DNA from: an uncultured Burkholderiales bacterium
GTDB taxonomy: Bacteria; Pseudomonadota; Gammaproteobacteria; Burkholderiales; Burkholderiaceae_C
NCBI GenBank assembly: GCA_903871545.1
Contig: CAIQHG010000083.1
Span: forward strand, 1-64,000
Direction of reading: 5' to 3'
DNA: 64,000 nucleotides
Shown: in pieces, positions 26,585 to 34,183 of the stretch
How the letters are laid out: the number at the start of each line of letters is the position of its first letter
Position numbering within the stretch: the first letter of the stretch is position 1
The notes under the pieces: generated by a model
The model's input: the letters and a program-made list of their open reading frames with translations, nothing else
Databases searched by the model: none
What the model was told of the DNA's origin: nothing
Position numbers and translations under genes: made by a program

Positions 26585-27139
26585 ATGATTTGTGTAGATA
26601 ACTTGATTGAACCCTTTGCTGAGTGGACTCCAAATGAATTCCTTATAAGAGAGGCTTGTCAGGACTGGGAAACCAGGGGAGCTATGAGTCTCAGACGGGC
26701 TGTGTTTTGTTATGAGCAAGGGCTTTTCAGCAAAGACGACAAAGACGATATTGATGGACATGCAACTTTATTGGTTGCGATGGCTTGTAGCGCAGGGATG
26801 CCAGATCAAGTTGTCGGCACTGTGCGTGTATTTGAGAAATCCCCTGGGCTTTGGTGGGGCTCTCGCTTGGCAGTTCATCCCTCTTTTAGATCACAGGGAC
26901 AAATCGGTGCAACATTAATTAAATTAGCCGTAAGTCGTGCACACGCTCTTGGATGTAAAACCTTTATGGCACATGTTCAAAGTCAAAACGGCCCTCTTTT
27001 TAAGAAGCTTAATTGGGTAGAAGTAGGGTCACTAAAGATTCATGGACGGCCTCATTTAGAGATGCAAGCCGATTTAAGTGCTTATCCTCCCTGCTACGAC
27101 CCGATTAGCGGGTTTGTGACTCGCTCTAGAAATCAGTGA
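26585..27139 (+). CDS. Nit1C GNAT acetyltransferase, MSMEG_0567 N-terminal/Sll0786 family
   Basis: 184 residues with a GNAT fold. The acetyl-CoA loop is visible in LAVHPSFRSQGQIGATLI (R/Q-x-x-G-x-(I/G)), and the C-terminal strand region is HVQSQNGPLFKKLNW. The N-terminus (FLIREACQDWETRGAMSLRRAVFCYEQGLF) is typical of the Nit1C acetyltransferase. In some bacteria this domain is fused to the AIR-synthase-like protein (one MSMEG_0567); here they are separate, as in cyanobacteria, and joined by a one-base TGATG overlap. AGGAG precedes the start. The acceptor is unknown. Confidence 0.92.
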   Translation: MICVDNLIEPFAEWTPNEFLIREACQDWETRGAMSLRRAVFCYEQGLFSKDDKDDIDGHATLLVAMACSAGMPDQVVGTVRVFEKSPGLWWGSRLAVHPSFRSQGQIGATLIKLAVSRAHALGCKTFMAHVQSQNGPLFKKLNWVEVGSLKIHGRPHLEMQADLSAYPPCYDPISGFVTRSRNQ

Positions 27140-28125
27140 TGAACGAAGCTCAGATACTTTGCAATGCCTTACTAAAAAGTCGCGGATTTATCCATAAACG
27201 AGATATCAGCACGGCGCTGAGCTCATTGAAGAAAAATCTGCCGCTCGACGATGACTTAAACCACCTCGGGCAAGTAGTGCCGATTGGAGATGATTGCGCT
27301 GCCATAGATGATGGGCACGGAGAATACCAGCTATTTGCGATTGAGGGGTTGGTGGAGGAGTTTATAGAGAGCATGCCTTGGTTTGCGGGTTATTGCAGCG
27401 TTATGGTTAATGTGAGCGATATCTACGCTATGGGCGGTAGACCAACCGCAGTGGTGAACGCTATTTGGAGTAAAGGGAGTCAGACTGCGTCAAAGGTATT
27501 TGAAGGTATGGTACAGGCCTCCCGGGTTTACTCAGTTCCAATCGTTGGGGGGCATAGCAACTACCAGAGTCAAAAACCGCAACTCGCTGTCTCCATTCTT
27601 GGTCATGCAAAAAAACTACTCACAAGCTTTGATGCAAAACCTGGTGAAGAATTAATGGTTGCAATAGATTTGCGCGGACACTACCAAGATCCTTATCCTT
27701 ATTGGAACGCCTCAACAGAGAGTCCATCTATTCGTTTAAGAGAAGATCTTGAGTTGTTGCCCTACATTGCTGAAGCTGGGCTAAGCCAAGCAGCTAAAGA
27801 TATTAGTATGGCAGGCGTAATTGGAACCGCATTGATGCTTCTTGAGTGCTCGCAAGTAGGCGCAGTTATTGATATTGAATCCATCCCGAGGCCACAAGAT
27901 ATAGAACTAGTGAAGTGGCTTACTTCATTTCCAAGCTACGGATTTATTTTGAGTGTGAGCTCCGAGAATGTTGATAAAGTAAAAGCATTATTTACGAGCA
28001 GAGAGATTGCTTGCAATGTCATTGGCCGTGTCACTCAAAACAAAAAAATCGTTCTTAACTACAACGCAGACGCAGCAGAGTTGTGGGATTTAGAAAAAGA
28101 AGCCTTTATTTGTGCTGTCACATGA
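27139..28125 (+). CDS. Nit1C AIR-synthase-related protein, MSMEG_0567 C-terminal/Sll0787 family
   Basis: 328 residues from the ATG at 27139. The protein resembles PurM/SelD-type ATP-binding proteins: IGDDCAAIDDG near residue 48, VNVSDIYAMGGRP in the middle (the Asp-rich ATP/metal motif), and PIVGGHSNYQSQKPQLAVSILG. Members of this superfamily use ATP to phosphorylate or activate amides or acyl groups; the substrate here is unknown. Its stop overlaps the next gene's ATG (ATGA). The one-base overlap with the GNAT gene mimics the fused form seen in mycobacteria. Confidence 0.92.
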   Translation: MNEAQILCNALLKSRGFIHKRDISTALSSLKKNLPLDDDLNHLGQVVPIGDDCAAIDDGHGEYQLFAIEGLVEEFIESMPWFAGYCSVMVNVSDIYAMGGRPTAVVNAIWSKGSQTASKVFEGMVQASRVYSVPIVGGHSNYQSQKPQLAVSILGHAKKLLTSFDAKPGEELMVAIDLRGHYQDPYPYWNASTESPSIRLREDLELLPYIAEAGLSQAAKDISMAGVIGTALMLLECSQVGAVIDIESIPRPQDIELVKWLTSFPSYGFILSVSSENVDKVKALFTSREIACNVIGRVTQNKKIVLNYNADAAELWDLEKEAFICAVT

Positions 28126-29294
28126 AAATAGCCCTACTTACGCATTCAGTCAATCCAAGGGGCGGCGTCGTCCACACCCTTGAGTTGGGCGAAGCGTTGC
28201 ACAAGGCTGGACATGAAGTGACTGTGATGGCTCCAGCAATCAATGATCAAGATTTCTTTAGGGGTACGCGCTGTAAAGTTGAGTTGATTCGAATAGAAAA
28301 TAGACTAGATACAGATCTTGAGGACATGGTCGAGCGGCGACTCAATGCTTATGTTTTGCACATAACGAATTTATTAAGAGTTGAATCTTTCGATATCTTT
28401 CACGCTCACGACGGTATTGGTGGGAATGCTTTAATTGAGCTCAAGCGCTTAAGGCTTATAAACCACTTTGTACGTACAGTGCATCATTTGGATGACTTTG
28501 TTCAGCCCAGGCTTAAGCATTGGCAAGAAGCATCTGTGTTGAGGGCCGAAAAAGTGCTGTGTGTGAGCAATTTATGGAGGGGAAAACTTGCTGAGCAATT
28601 TGGCATTGATGCGCAGTTAGTCAATAACGGCGTAGACCCAGAGCGTTTTAAAACGGTAGATGAGGATCTTTTGCAGGAGGTTAAGGCATATTTCCGCTTG
28701 GACTTTGAAGGGCCAATAGTATTGGCAATGGGCGGAATTGAGAAAAGAAAAAATACGCTTTTATTACTTGAAGCATTTAATATCTTCAGGGCTCAACATC
28801 CAAATGCAAAGCTTGTCATTGCAGGTGGTGCTACTTTGTTAGATCATTCAGAATATGTAAAAATATTTAATCATAGGCTCACTGAACTTGGTTTGAATAG
28901 CGAACATCTAAATACTGTAATAGTTACTGGCCCAGTGGATGATTCTTTTGTGCCAGCTCTGTATCAACTTGCAAGCGTGGTGGCCGTTCCCTCTGTCAAA
29001 GAAGGATTTGGGCTTGTTACGCTTGAGTCGCTTTGCAGTGGTACACCAATTGTGGTTTCACAAATAGAGCCTTTCACAGAATATCTAACTTCCAGCGATT
29101 GCTACTGGATTGATCCAAAAGATCCAAAAAGCATCGCAAATGGATTGACTTTGGCTACAAAGCAAGTTGATTCTCAAAGAGTGAGTGCGTCTGCAAAAAA
29201 ACTTGCCCAGACCTATAGCTGGAAGAAGTCTGCAGCGACGCATGTTGCGATATATAAGCAAATTTTATTAAACGAGAGTATCACATGCCCGTAA
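28122..29294 (+). CDS. Nit1C glycosyltransferase, MSMEG_0565 family (GT4-like)
   Basis: 390 residues from the ATG at 28122 (MKIALLTHSVNPRGGVVHTL); a GTG 39 bases earlier lies inside the preceding gene. It has a GT-B fold with a GGVVHTLELGEAL glycine loop at the N-terminus. The C-terminal nucleotide-sugar half contains VAVPSVKEGFGLVTLESLCSG (the E-x7-E motif). A glycosyltransferase in Nit1C implies that a sugar is attached to a product of the pathway, which simple cyanide hydrolysis would not need. It overlaps the next gene by ten bases. Confidence 0.92.
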   Translation: MKIALLTHSVNPRGGVVHTLELGEALHKAGHEVTVMAPAINDQDFFRGTRCKVELIRIENRLDTDLEDMVERRLNAYVLHITNLLRVESFDIFHAHDGIGGNALIELKRLRLINHFVRTVHHLDDFVQPRLKHWQEASVLRAEKVLCVSNLWRGKLAEQFGIDAQLVNNGVDPERFKTVDEDLLQEVKAYFRLDFEGPIVLAMGGIEKRKNTLLLLEAFNIFRAQHPNAKLVIAGGATLLDHSEYVKIFNHRLTELGLNSEHLNTVIVTGPVDDSFVPALYQLASVVAVPSVKEGFGLVTLESLCSGTPIVVSQIEPFTEYLTSSDCYWIDPKDPKSIANGLTLATKQVDSQRVSASAKKLAQTYSWKKSAATHVAIYKQILLNESITCP

Positions 29295-29572
29295 TGCATT
29301 TCCAAGTTAGGTGGCCTGATGAAAGTGAATTAAATTGTTATTCGCCATCCCTGGTCATAAAAGATTTTCTCCAAGTGGGTGAAACCTACTCTATTCCAAA
29401 ATTTTTGGAACTGGTTCGAGAAGCTTTAAATATAGCCTCAGAAAGAGTGCGTGCCAAATATGGTTTTGCTTGTTCACAAGCCTTGGACCAATTAGGTGAG
29501 ATTGAAACAGTCGCTGCTAGGTTTAGCGACTCCTCAGATCAAAAAATTACAGTGATTGGTTTTACAGATTAG
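29285..29572 (+). CDS. Nit1C small protein, MSMEG_0570 family (nitrogen starvation response)
   Basis: 95 residues matching the MSMEG_0570 family: MPVMHFQVRWPDESELNCYSPS, VIKDFLQVGETYSIPKFLEL, and a central CSQALDQL. It has no membrane segment. Function is unknown; it is a constant Nit1C companion. The start codon lies within the end of the glycosyltransferase gene, so translation is probably coupled. Confidence 0.92.
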   Translation: MPVMHFQVRWPDESELNCYSPSLVIKDFLQVGETYSIPKFLELVREALNIASERVRAKYGFACSQALDQLGEIETVAARFSDSSDQKITVIGFTD

Positions 29573-29587
29573 AAGAGGTTTTTTTAT

Positions 29588-30868
29588 ATGGCAATTATCG
29601 ATCAACAAAGAACACACTACCCTGTGGTTATAGTAGGAGCAGGTCAAGCCGGCTTGTCTTTAAGTTACTATTTAAAACAAGCAGCTATTGATCACTTGAT
29701 TGTCGAAAAAAGATCCCCAGTGCACACTTGGAGAACGCAACGCTGGGATTCATTTAGTCTTGTTACGCCAAATTGGCAGTGTGATCTTCCAGGCTGGCCT
29801 TACAAAGGAGATGATCCGCACGGATTTATGCTTAGAGATCAAATCAATGAGTGGTTGAAGGGATTTGTAGAGATGGTTGACCCTCCCGCTCTTAATAATA
29901 CGGAGGTCTTAAGGGTAAAAAAAATAGAAGTTAAAAACTACTTTGAAGTTAAAACAACACACGGAGACTTCACTGCCAATCAAGTGGTCGTAGCGTCTGG
30001 CGGCTATCTCAAACCTATTATTCCAAGGTTCGCCGAACGACTTCCACAGTCGATGGCTCAAATTCACTCCGCCCAATATTCAAACCCTAATAAACTCCCC
30101 GATGGACCTGTTTTGGTTGTGGGCAGTGGTCAATCGGGTTCACAAATCGCAGAAGATTTGCATCTCGCAGGTCGTAAGGTATTTCTCGCAACGGGCGATG
30201 CTCCCAGATGCGCACGCTTTTACAGAGGCAAAGACGTGGTTGATTGGCTTGCTGAGATGAATTACTATGAAATGCCCGTCACCTCACACCCCCTAAAAGA
30301 AGGTGTTCGAGACAATACAAATCACTACGTGACGGGCAGGGACGGGGGACGAGATATTGACTTTCGTAAGTTTGCTCTTGAGGGAATGGAGCTCTTTGGT
30401 TTGATGACCGGTTTGACGGGTGAAGAATTGACTTTTCTGCCCAACTTAAAAAATAATCTGGATCATGCAGATGCAATTTTTAATGGGATAAACGCCTCGA
30501 TTGATAAGTTTATTGAATCCAAGCACATCAAAGCGCCTCCAGCATCGGTTTATGAACCAGTTTGGACTCCCACAGAGGAGAGAACAAGGTTGAACTACCA
30601 CGACGCTGGAATTAAAAGCATTGTGTGGTGTATTGGATTTTCTCCAGATTTTACGTTTGTCGATTCCCCAGTATTCAACGGGAAAGGCGATCCAGTGCAC
30701 AGTCGTGGAATTACAAATGAAAAGGGTTTATATTTCCTTGGACTTCCGTGGCTGCATACTTGGGGAAGTGGAAGATTTTCTGGAGTAGCAAGAGATGCGA
30801 AGTATTTGTATCAGTCCATTGTTCAAAATCTAAATGAGATTGAAGTAACTGAGGAGTCTTTTATTTGA
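29588..30868 (+). CDS. Nit1C flavin-dependent oxidoreductase, MSMEG_0569 family
   Basis: 426 residues with two dinucleotide-binding motifs: VIVGAGQAGLSLSYYL (about 16-30, FAD) and VLVVGSGQSGSQIAEDL (about 176-192, NADPH). The layout is like flavin-containing monooxygenases and N-hydroxylating enzymes. A C-terminal LGLPWLHTWGSGRFSGV closes the FAD site. It is the last gene of the cluster, 15 bases after the MSMEG_0570 gene. It probably oxidises a nitrogen or carbon of the pathway product. It converges with nasA, with 33 bases between. Confidence 0.93.
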   Translation: MAIIDQQRTHYPVVIVGAGQAGLSLSYYLKQAAIDHLIVEKRSPVHTWRTQRWDSFSLVTPNWQCDLPGWPYKGDDPHGFMLRDQINEWLKGFVEMVDPPALNNTEVLRVKKIEVKNYFEVKTTHGDFTANQVVVASGGYLKPIIPRFAERLPQSMAQIHSAQYSNPNKLPDGPVLVVGSGQSGSQIAEDLHLAGRKVFLATGDAPRCARFYRGKDVVDWLAEMNYYEMPVTSHPLKEGVRDNTNHYVTGRDGGRDIDFRKFALEGMELFGLMTGLTGEELTFLPNLKNNLDHADAIFNGINASIDKFIESKHIKAPPASVYEPVWTPTEERTRLNYHDAGIKSIVWCIGFSPDFTFVDSPVFNGKGDPVHSRGITNEKGLYFLGLPWLHTWGSGRFSGVARDAKYLYQSIVQNLNEIEVTEESFI

Positions 30869-30901
30869 TACTGCTCTTAACTTAAACTTGGCTCATCTAA
30901 A

Positions 30902-33790
30902 CTAGGTACCATTAATCATTCTGCGCAACTCAGGCACACAAGAGCCGCACTGGGTACCGCACTTTAAACTACTTTGCAATGCTGCCAGTTGTTCTTCTTT
31001 TGTACCCTGCTTTGATTTTAAATGGTCTCGAATTGCGATATCTTTAACGCCCACACAGCTACAAATTGTTGTCCCCAACTGTGCCTGTGCAATCGGGGGC
31101 GTGCTGCCCGTCATCAATAAGCGACGGCCGTACGCTTTGGTGGAGGACTGTGTTTGGAGTAATGTTTTAAGCCAACCCTCAGATGAGGTCTCCCCGGCAA
31201 TGATGAAGCCTTCAAGCACCGTGTCTGTTGAGGGGGAATGTTCATGTGGATGTGTTGAACTTTTTTGAATATGTTCAGCACTGTGCAGCCGCATACTCCT
31301 CAGCTGCCCCCTGCGAGCGTCAACGTAGCGCAAGCTCTCTTTCCCGCTAAAGCGTAAAATTTTCTCCAGTTGAAAGAGCTTTTGTATCTCGGGTGCTTGA
31401 CTACAGGCCGCGCGTAGCATTACCCCGCCGCGCTCGTGACCTTGGCTATCTGTTGAACTTAAAGGGGTACAACTGGCAAACTCGAACTCCGCCATCATGG
31501 AGCGAAGATGCTGCTGTGTGGTTCGCGCCTCATGTTCCTCAATCCATGCAACAGCGAGTAGTCTCCAGGGAAGTTCGGCTTTAAGTATTTTGACCACTGC
31601 GTGTTTGAGCTCTGGTTGTTTGGAGGTGGGACAAAACGTTGATGTGGTGAGGGCGTTAATACCCATTAGGGGTTTGTTTTGGTGATCGCGACCGCTCAAA
31701 TACGCTGCTCCCCAGTGCATTGCAATAAATGCTTGATTGGCCCCTTGGTCCGCACTGCTTTGACAGGGCACCACGATGGAGCCGCGTTTACTGGTTACGT
31801 GCACAAGGGAGCCATTAATTAAACCCAAACGCTCCATATCTTTGGGGTTTAGTTGGACAACGGGCTCGGGCACATGCCCAAAGAGCTTGCCAACTAAGCC
31901 TGTGCGGGTCATGCCGTGCCACTGATCTCTCATGCGTCCAGTGTTAAGAGAGAAGGGGTAACGAAGATCGCGCACTTCTGCAGTTTGCTCGTAGGGTAGG
32001 GCCGCAAAGTTGGCGCGCCCACTAGGTGTTGCGAATACCCCGTTCTCATAAAGACGAGGTTTACCACTTTTAAAACCCTCAGCCATGGGCCACTGCTCGG
32101 GGGTGTGCTCCAAATGTTTATAACTAAGACCCGTGATATCTAGATCACGCCCGCGAGTAGATTCACGGTGCTCATTCCAAATCTCCTCCGGCGAGAGGTA
32201 GGACATGTGCAGACCCGCGCACGTCCCCATTCCGGGCTCACGAACTAAACGCGCAGCCAAGTCCACGACGATTTGCCAATCAGGTCTGGCTTGTCCGGGA
32301 GGAGCCACTGCAGCGCGCACTCTCGTGATCCTACGCTCACTATTGGTGACAGTGCCTTCCTTCTCCCCCCAAGTTGCCGCGGGAAGCAACAGATCCGCAA
32401 ACTCGCAGGTCTCAGATGTCGCAAAAGCTTCCTGTACCACGACAAATTCTGCACGCTCAAGGGCGCGACGAACTGCATTTTGGTTGGGCATAGACTGGGC
32501 AGGATTTGTACAAGCGATCCACAGCATTTTGATCTCCCCGTCCGCTGCCGCTTCAAACATTTCAACTGCAGTTTTGCCAGGCTTTCTCGGCACATCTTCG
32601 ATGCCCCAAAGGTCGGCCACCTCTTGGCGGTGAGTTGGATTACTCATATCACGGTGCGCGCTGATCAAGTTAGCCAACCCCCCCACCTCGCGGCCCCCCA
32701 TCGCATTGGGTTGTCCAGTCAGTGAGAAAGGCCCAGCGCCCGGTTTGCCGATTTGTCCAGTTGCTAAATGAAGGTTGATCAGAGAAGCATTTTTAGCTGT
32801 GCCGCTACTGGACTGATTAAGGCCTTGGCAGTACAAGCTCAAAGTGCCTGAATTTGTTTTTAATTGCCTCCCACCCTCATCGTCCACACCCGCAAACCAT
32901 CGTGTGGCTTTAATTAGTTGTTCGTGTGTGATCCCGCAAAGCGAGCTCACGCTGTCTGGGGTGTAGTCTTTAACAAGGGTTCGTAAAGCTTCGAATCCGT
33001 GTGTGTGTGCACCGATATAAGCCTCATCAGTCCAGCCCTCTGTTAGCATCAAATTTAACATGCCGTGGAAAAGTGCAACATCAGTTCCAGGCTGAACGGG
33101 TAAATGAAGGTCTGCGCTACTTGCGGTATCTGTGCGTCTTGGATCAACAACAATAATTTTTAAATCAGGATTTTTCACCCGTGCTTCCTCAATCCTCCTA
33201 AATAATACGGGATGTGCAAAGGCAGTGTTACTCCCCACTATAAATAAGCAACTCGCGTGCATCACGTCCTCATAACAAGCGGGCGGGGCGTCGGCGCCGA
33301 GGGTGAGTTTGTAGCCCGCTACTGCGCTACTCATACACAAACGAGAGTTGGTGTCAATGTTGTTGGTGCCGATGAGTCCTTTCACCAACTTGTTGAACAC
33401 GTAATATTCCTCTGTAAGCAGTTGCCCCGATACATAAAAACCAACCGCATCTGCTCCATGTGCGCGAATAATGCTCGCTGTGGTGGAGCTGGCCAACTCC
33501 ATGGCGTCGTCCCAAGTCACAGGCACTAAAGAACTGCTTTCTCGCTCGCCGCTCATTTTGCTCATCCCGCTCGCCCGGTTCATCCGGCGCATGGGCTGGA
33601 GTAAACGTGTTTGAGAGGTGAGTGCAGGGCGAGTTGATAAATGAAGTGTTGAGCCCTTGCTGCACAAGCGCCCAAAGTTTGCTGGGTGAGCGGGGTCTCC
33701 CCTTACGCCCGTAATCTCACCTGCGTGTGACTCGATGATCACGCCGCAACCCACACCGCAGTAAGGACAGGTAGAACGGGTTTCTTTCAT
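30902..33790 (-). CDS. nasA: Assimilatory nitrate reductase catalytic subunit NasA
   Basis: 962 residues, a cytoplasmic molybdopterin enzyme reducing nitrate to nitrite. The N-terminal [4Fe-4S] motif is CPYCGVGC with Cys8, 11, 15 and Cys43 in LCSKGS. The Mo-bis-MGD domains follow (RLCMSSAVAGYK; GRMRDQWHGMTRTG). The C-terminus carries a BFD-like [2Fe-2S] domain (ICSCVGV ... CGTQCGSCVPELRR) that takes electrons, as in Klebsiella NasA. There is no signal peptide, so it is the assimilatory type. It is the last gene of the nrt-nir-nas operon. Long antisense open frames inside it are shadows. Confidence 0.96.
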   Translation of the reverse strand: MKETRSTCPYCGVGCGVIIESHAGEITGVRGDPAHPANFGRLCSKGSTLHLSTRPALTSQTRLLQPMRRMNRASGMSKMSGERESSSLVPVTWDDAMELASSTTASIIRAHGADAVGFYVSGQLLTEEYYVFNKLVKGLIGTNNIDTNSRLCMSSAVAGYKLTLGADAPPACYEDVMHASCLFIVGSNTAFAHPVLFRRIEEARVKNPDLKIIVVDPRRTDTASSADLHLPVQPGTDVALFHGMLNLMLTEGWTDEAYIGAHTHGFEALRTLVKDYTPDSVSSLCGITHEQLIKATRWFAGVDDEGGRQLKTNSGTLSLYCQGLNQSSSGTAKNASLINLHLATGQIGKPGAGPFSLTGQPNAMGGREVGGLANLISAHRDMSNPTHRQEVADLWGIEDVPRKPGKTAVEMFEAAADGEIKMLWIACTNPAQSMPNQNAVRRALERAEFVVVQEAFATSETCEFADLLLPAATWGEKEGTVTNSERRITRVRAAVAPPGQARPDWQIVVDLAARLVREPGMGTCAGLHMSYLSPEEIWNEHRESTRGRDLDITGLSYKHLEHTPEQWPMAEGFKSGKPRLYENGVFATPSGRANFAALPYEQTAEVRDLRYPFSLNTGRMRDQWHGMTRTGLVGKLFGHVPEPVVQLNPKDMERLGLINGSLVHVTSKRGSIVVPCQSSADQGANQAFIAMHWGAAYLSGRDHQNKPLMGINALTTSTFCPTSKQPELKHAVVKILKAELPWRLLAVAWIEEHEARTTQQHLRSMMAEFEFASCTPLSSTDSQGHERGGVMLRAACSQAPEIQKLFQLEKILRFSGKESLRYVDARRGQLRSMRLHSAEHIQKSSTHPHEHSPSTDTVLEGFIIAGETSSEGWLKTLLQTQSSTKAYGRRLLMTGSTPPIAQAQLGTTICSCVGVKDIAIRDHLKSKQGTKEEQLAALQSSLKCGTQCGSCVPELRRMINGT

Positions 33791-33826
33791 ACCTTAATTT
33801 ATGATAATGAGAAATCAGCGCAGATA

Positions 33827-34165
33827 TTAATCAAGAGCTAAAGTATTGAGTTCATTCAAATCAAGCGACACTTCCCCGTTGCTCACAAGAACCTCAAAGC
33901 TCTGAGTGCAACCCTCGTCGGGTTCTGCAGCGCAACCACTAGAGAGATCAATTTGCCAGTTATGCAAAGGGCAAGCGACGGTTTGACCGTAAACAATGCC
34001 CTGACTGAGTGGCCCCCCTTTATGGGGGCAACGGTCGAGGAGTGCAAAGACTTTGTTCTCCGCGTTTCGAAATACGGCGACCTCTGCCCCCCTTTCGCGG
34101 CGCACGCGGCGTGCGCCGAGCACTGGGATATCTTCTAGCTTACAAATCGTTTTCCATTCAGACAT
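33827..34165 (-). CDS. nirD: Nitrite reductase small subunit NirD
   Basis: 112 residues with a Rieske-like fold. Unlike E. coli NirD, the Rieske ligands are all present: Cys46-x-His48 (RCPHKGGPL) and Cys65-x2-His68 (ACPLHNW), so it may hold a [2Fe-2S] cluster. It works with NirB in NADH-dependent reduction of nitrite to ammonium. It starts 18 bases after the nirB stop and precedes nasA by 36 bases. Confidence 0.93.
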   Translation of the reverse strand: MSEWKTICKLEDIPVLGARRVRRERGAEVAVFRNAENKVFALLDRCPHKGGPLSQGIVYGQTVACPLHNWQIDLSSGCAAEPDEGCTQSFEVLVSNGEVSLDLNELNTLALD

Positions 34166-34183
34166 GGCAAGTTCCCGAGTTTT

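Noticed and set aside
32205-32725. Long overlapping plus-strand open frames opposite nasA (about 140-150 codons)
   Set aside because: nasA is a clear, conserved gene across the whole stretch; the antisense products are low-complexity Ser/Arg/Cys-rich text with no family resemblance or ribosome-binding site.
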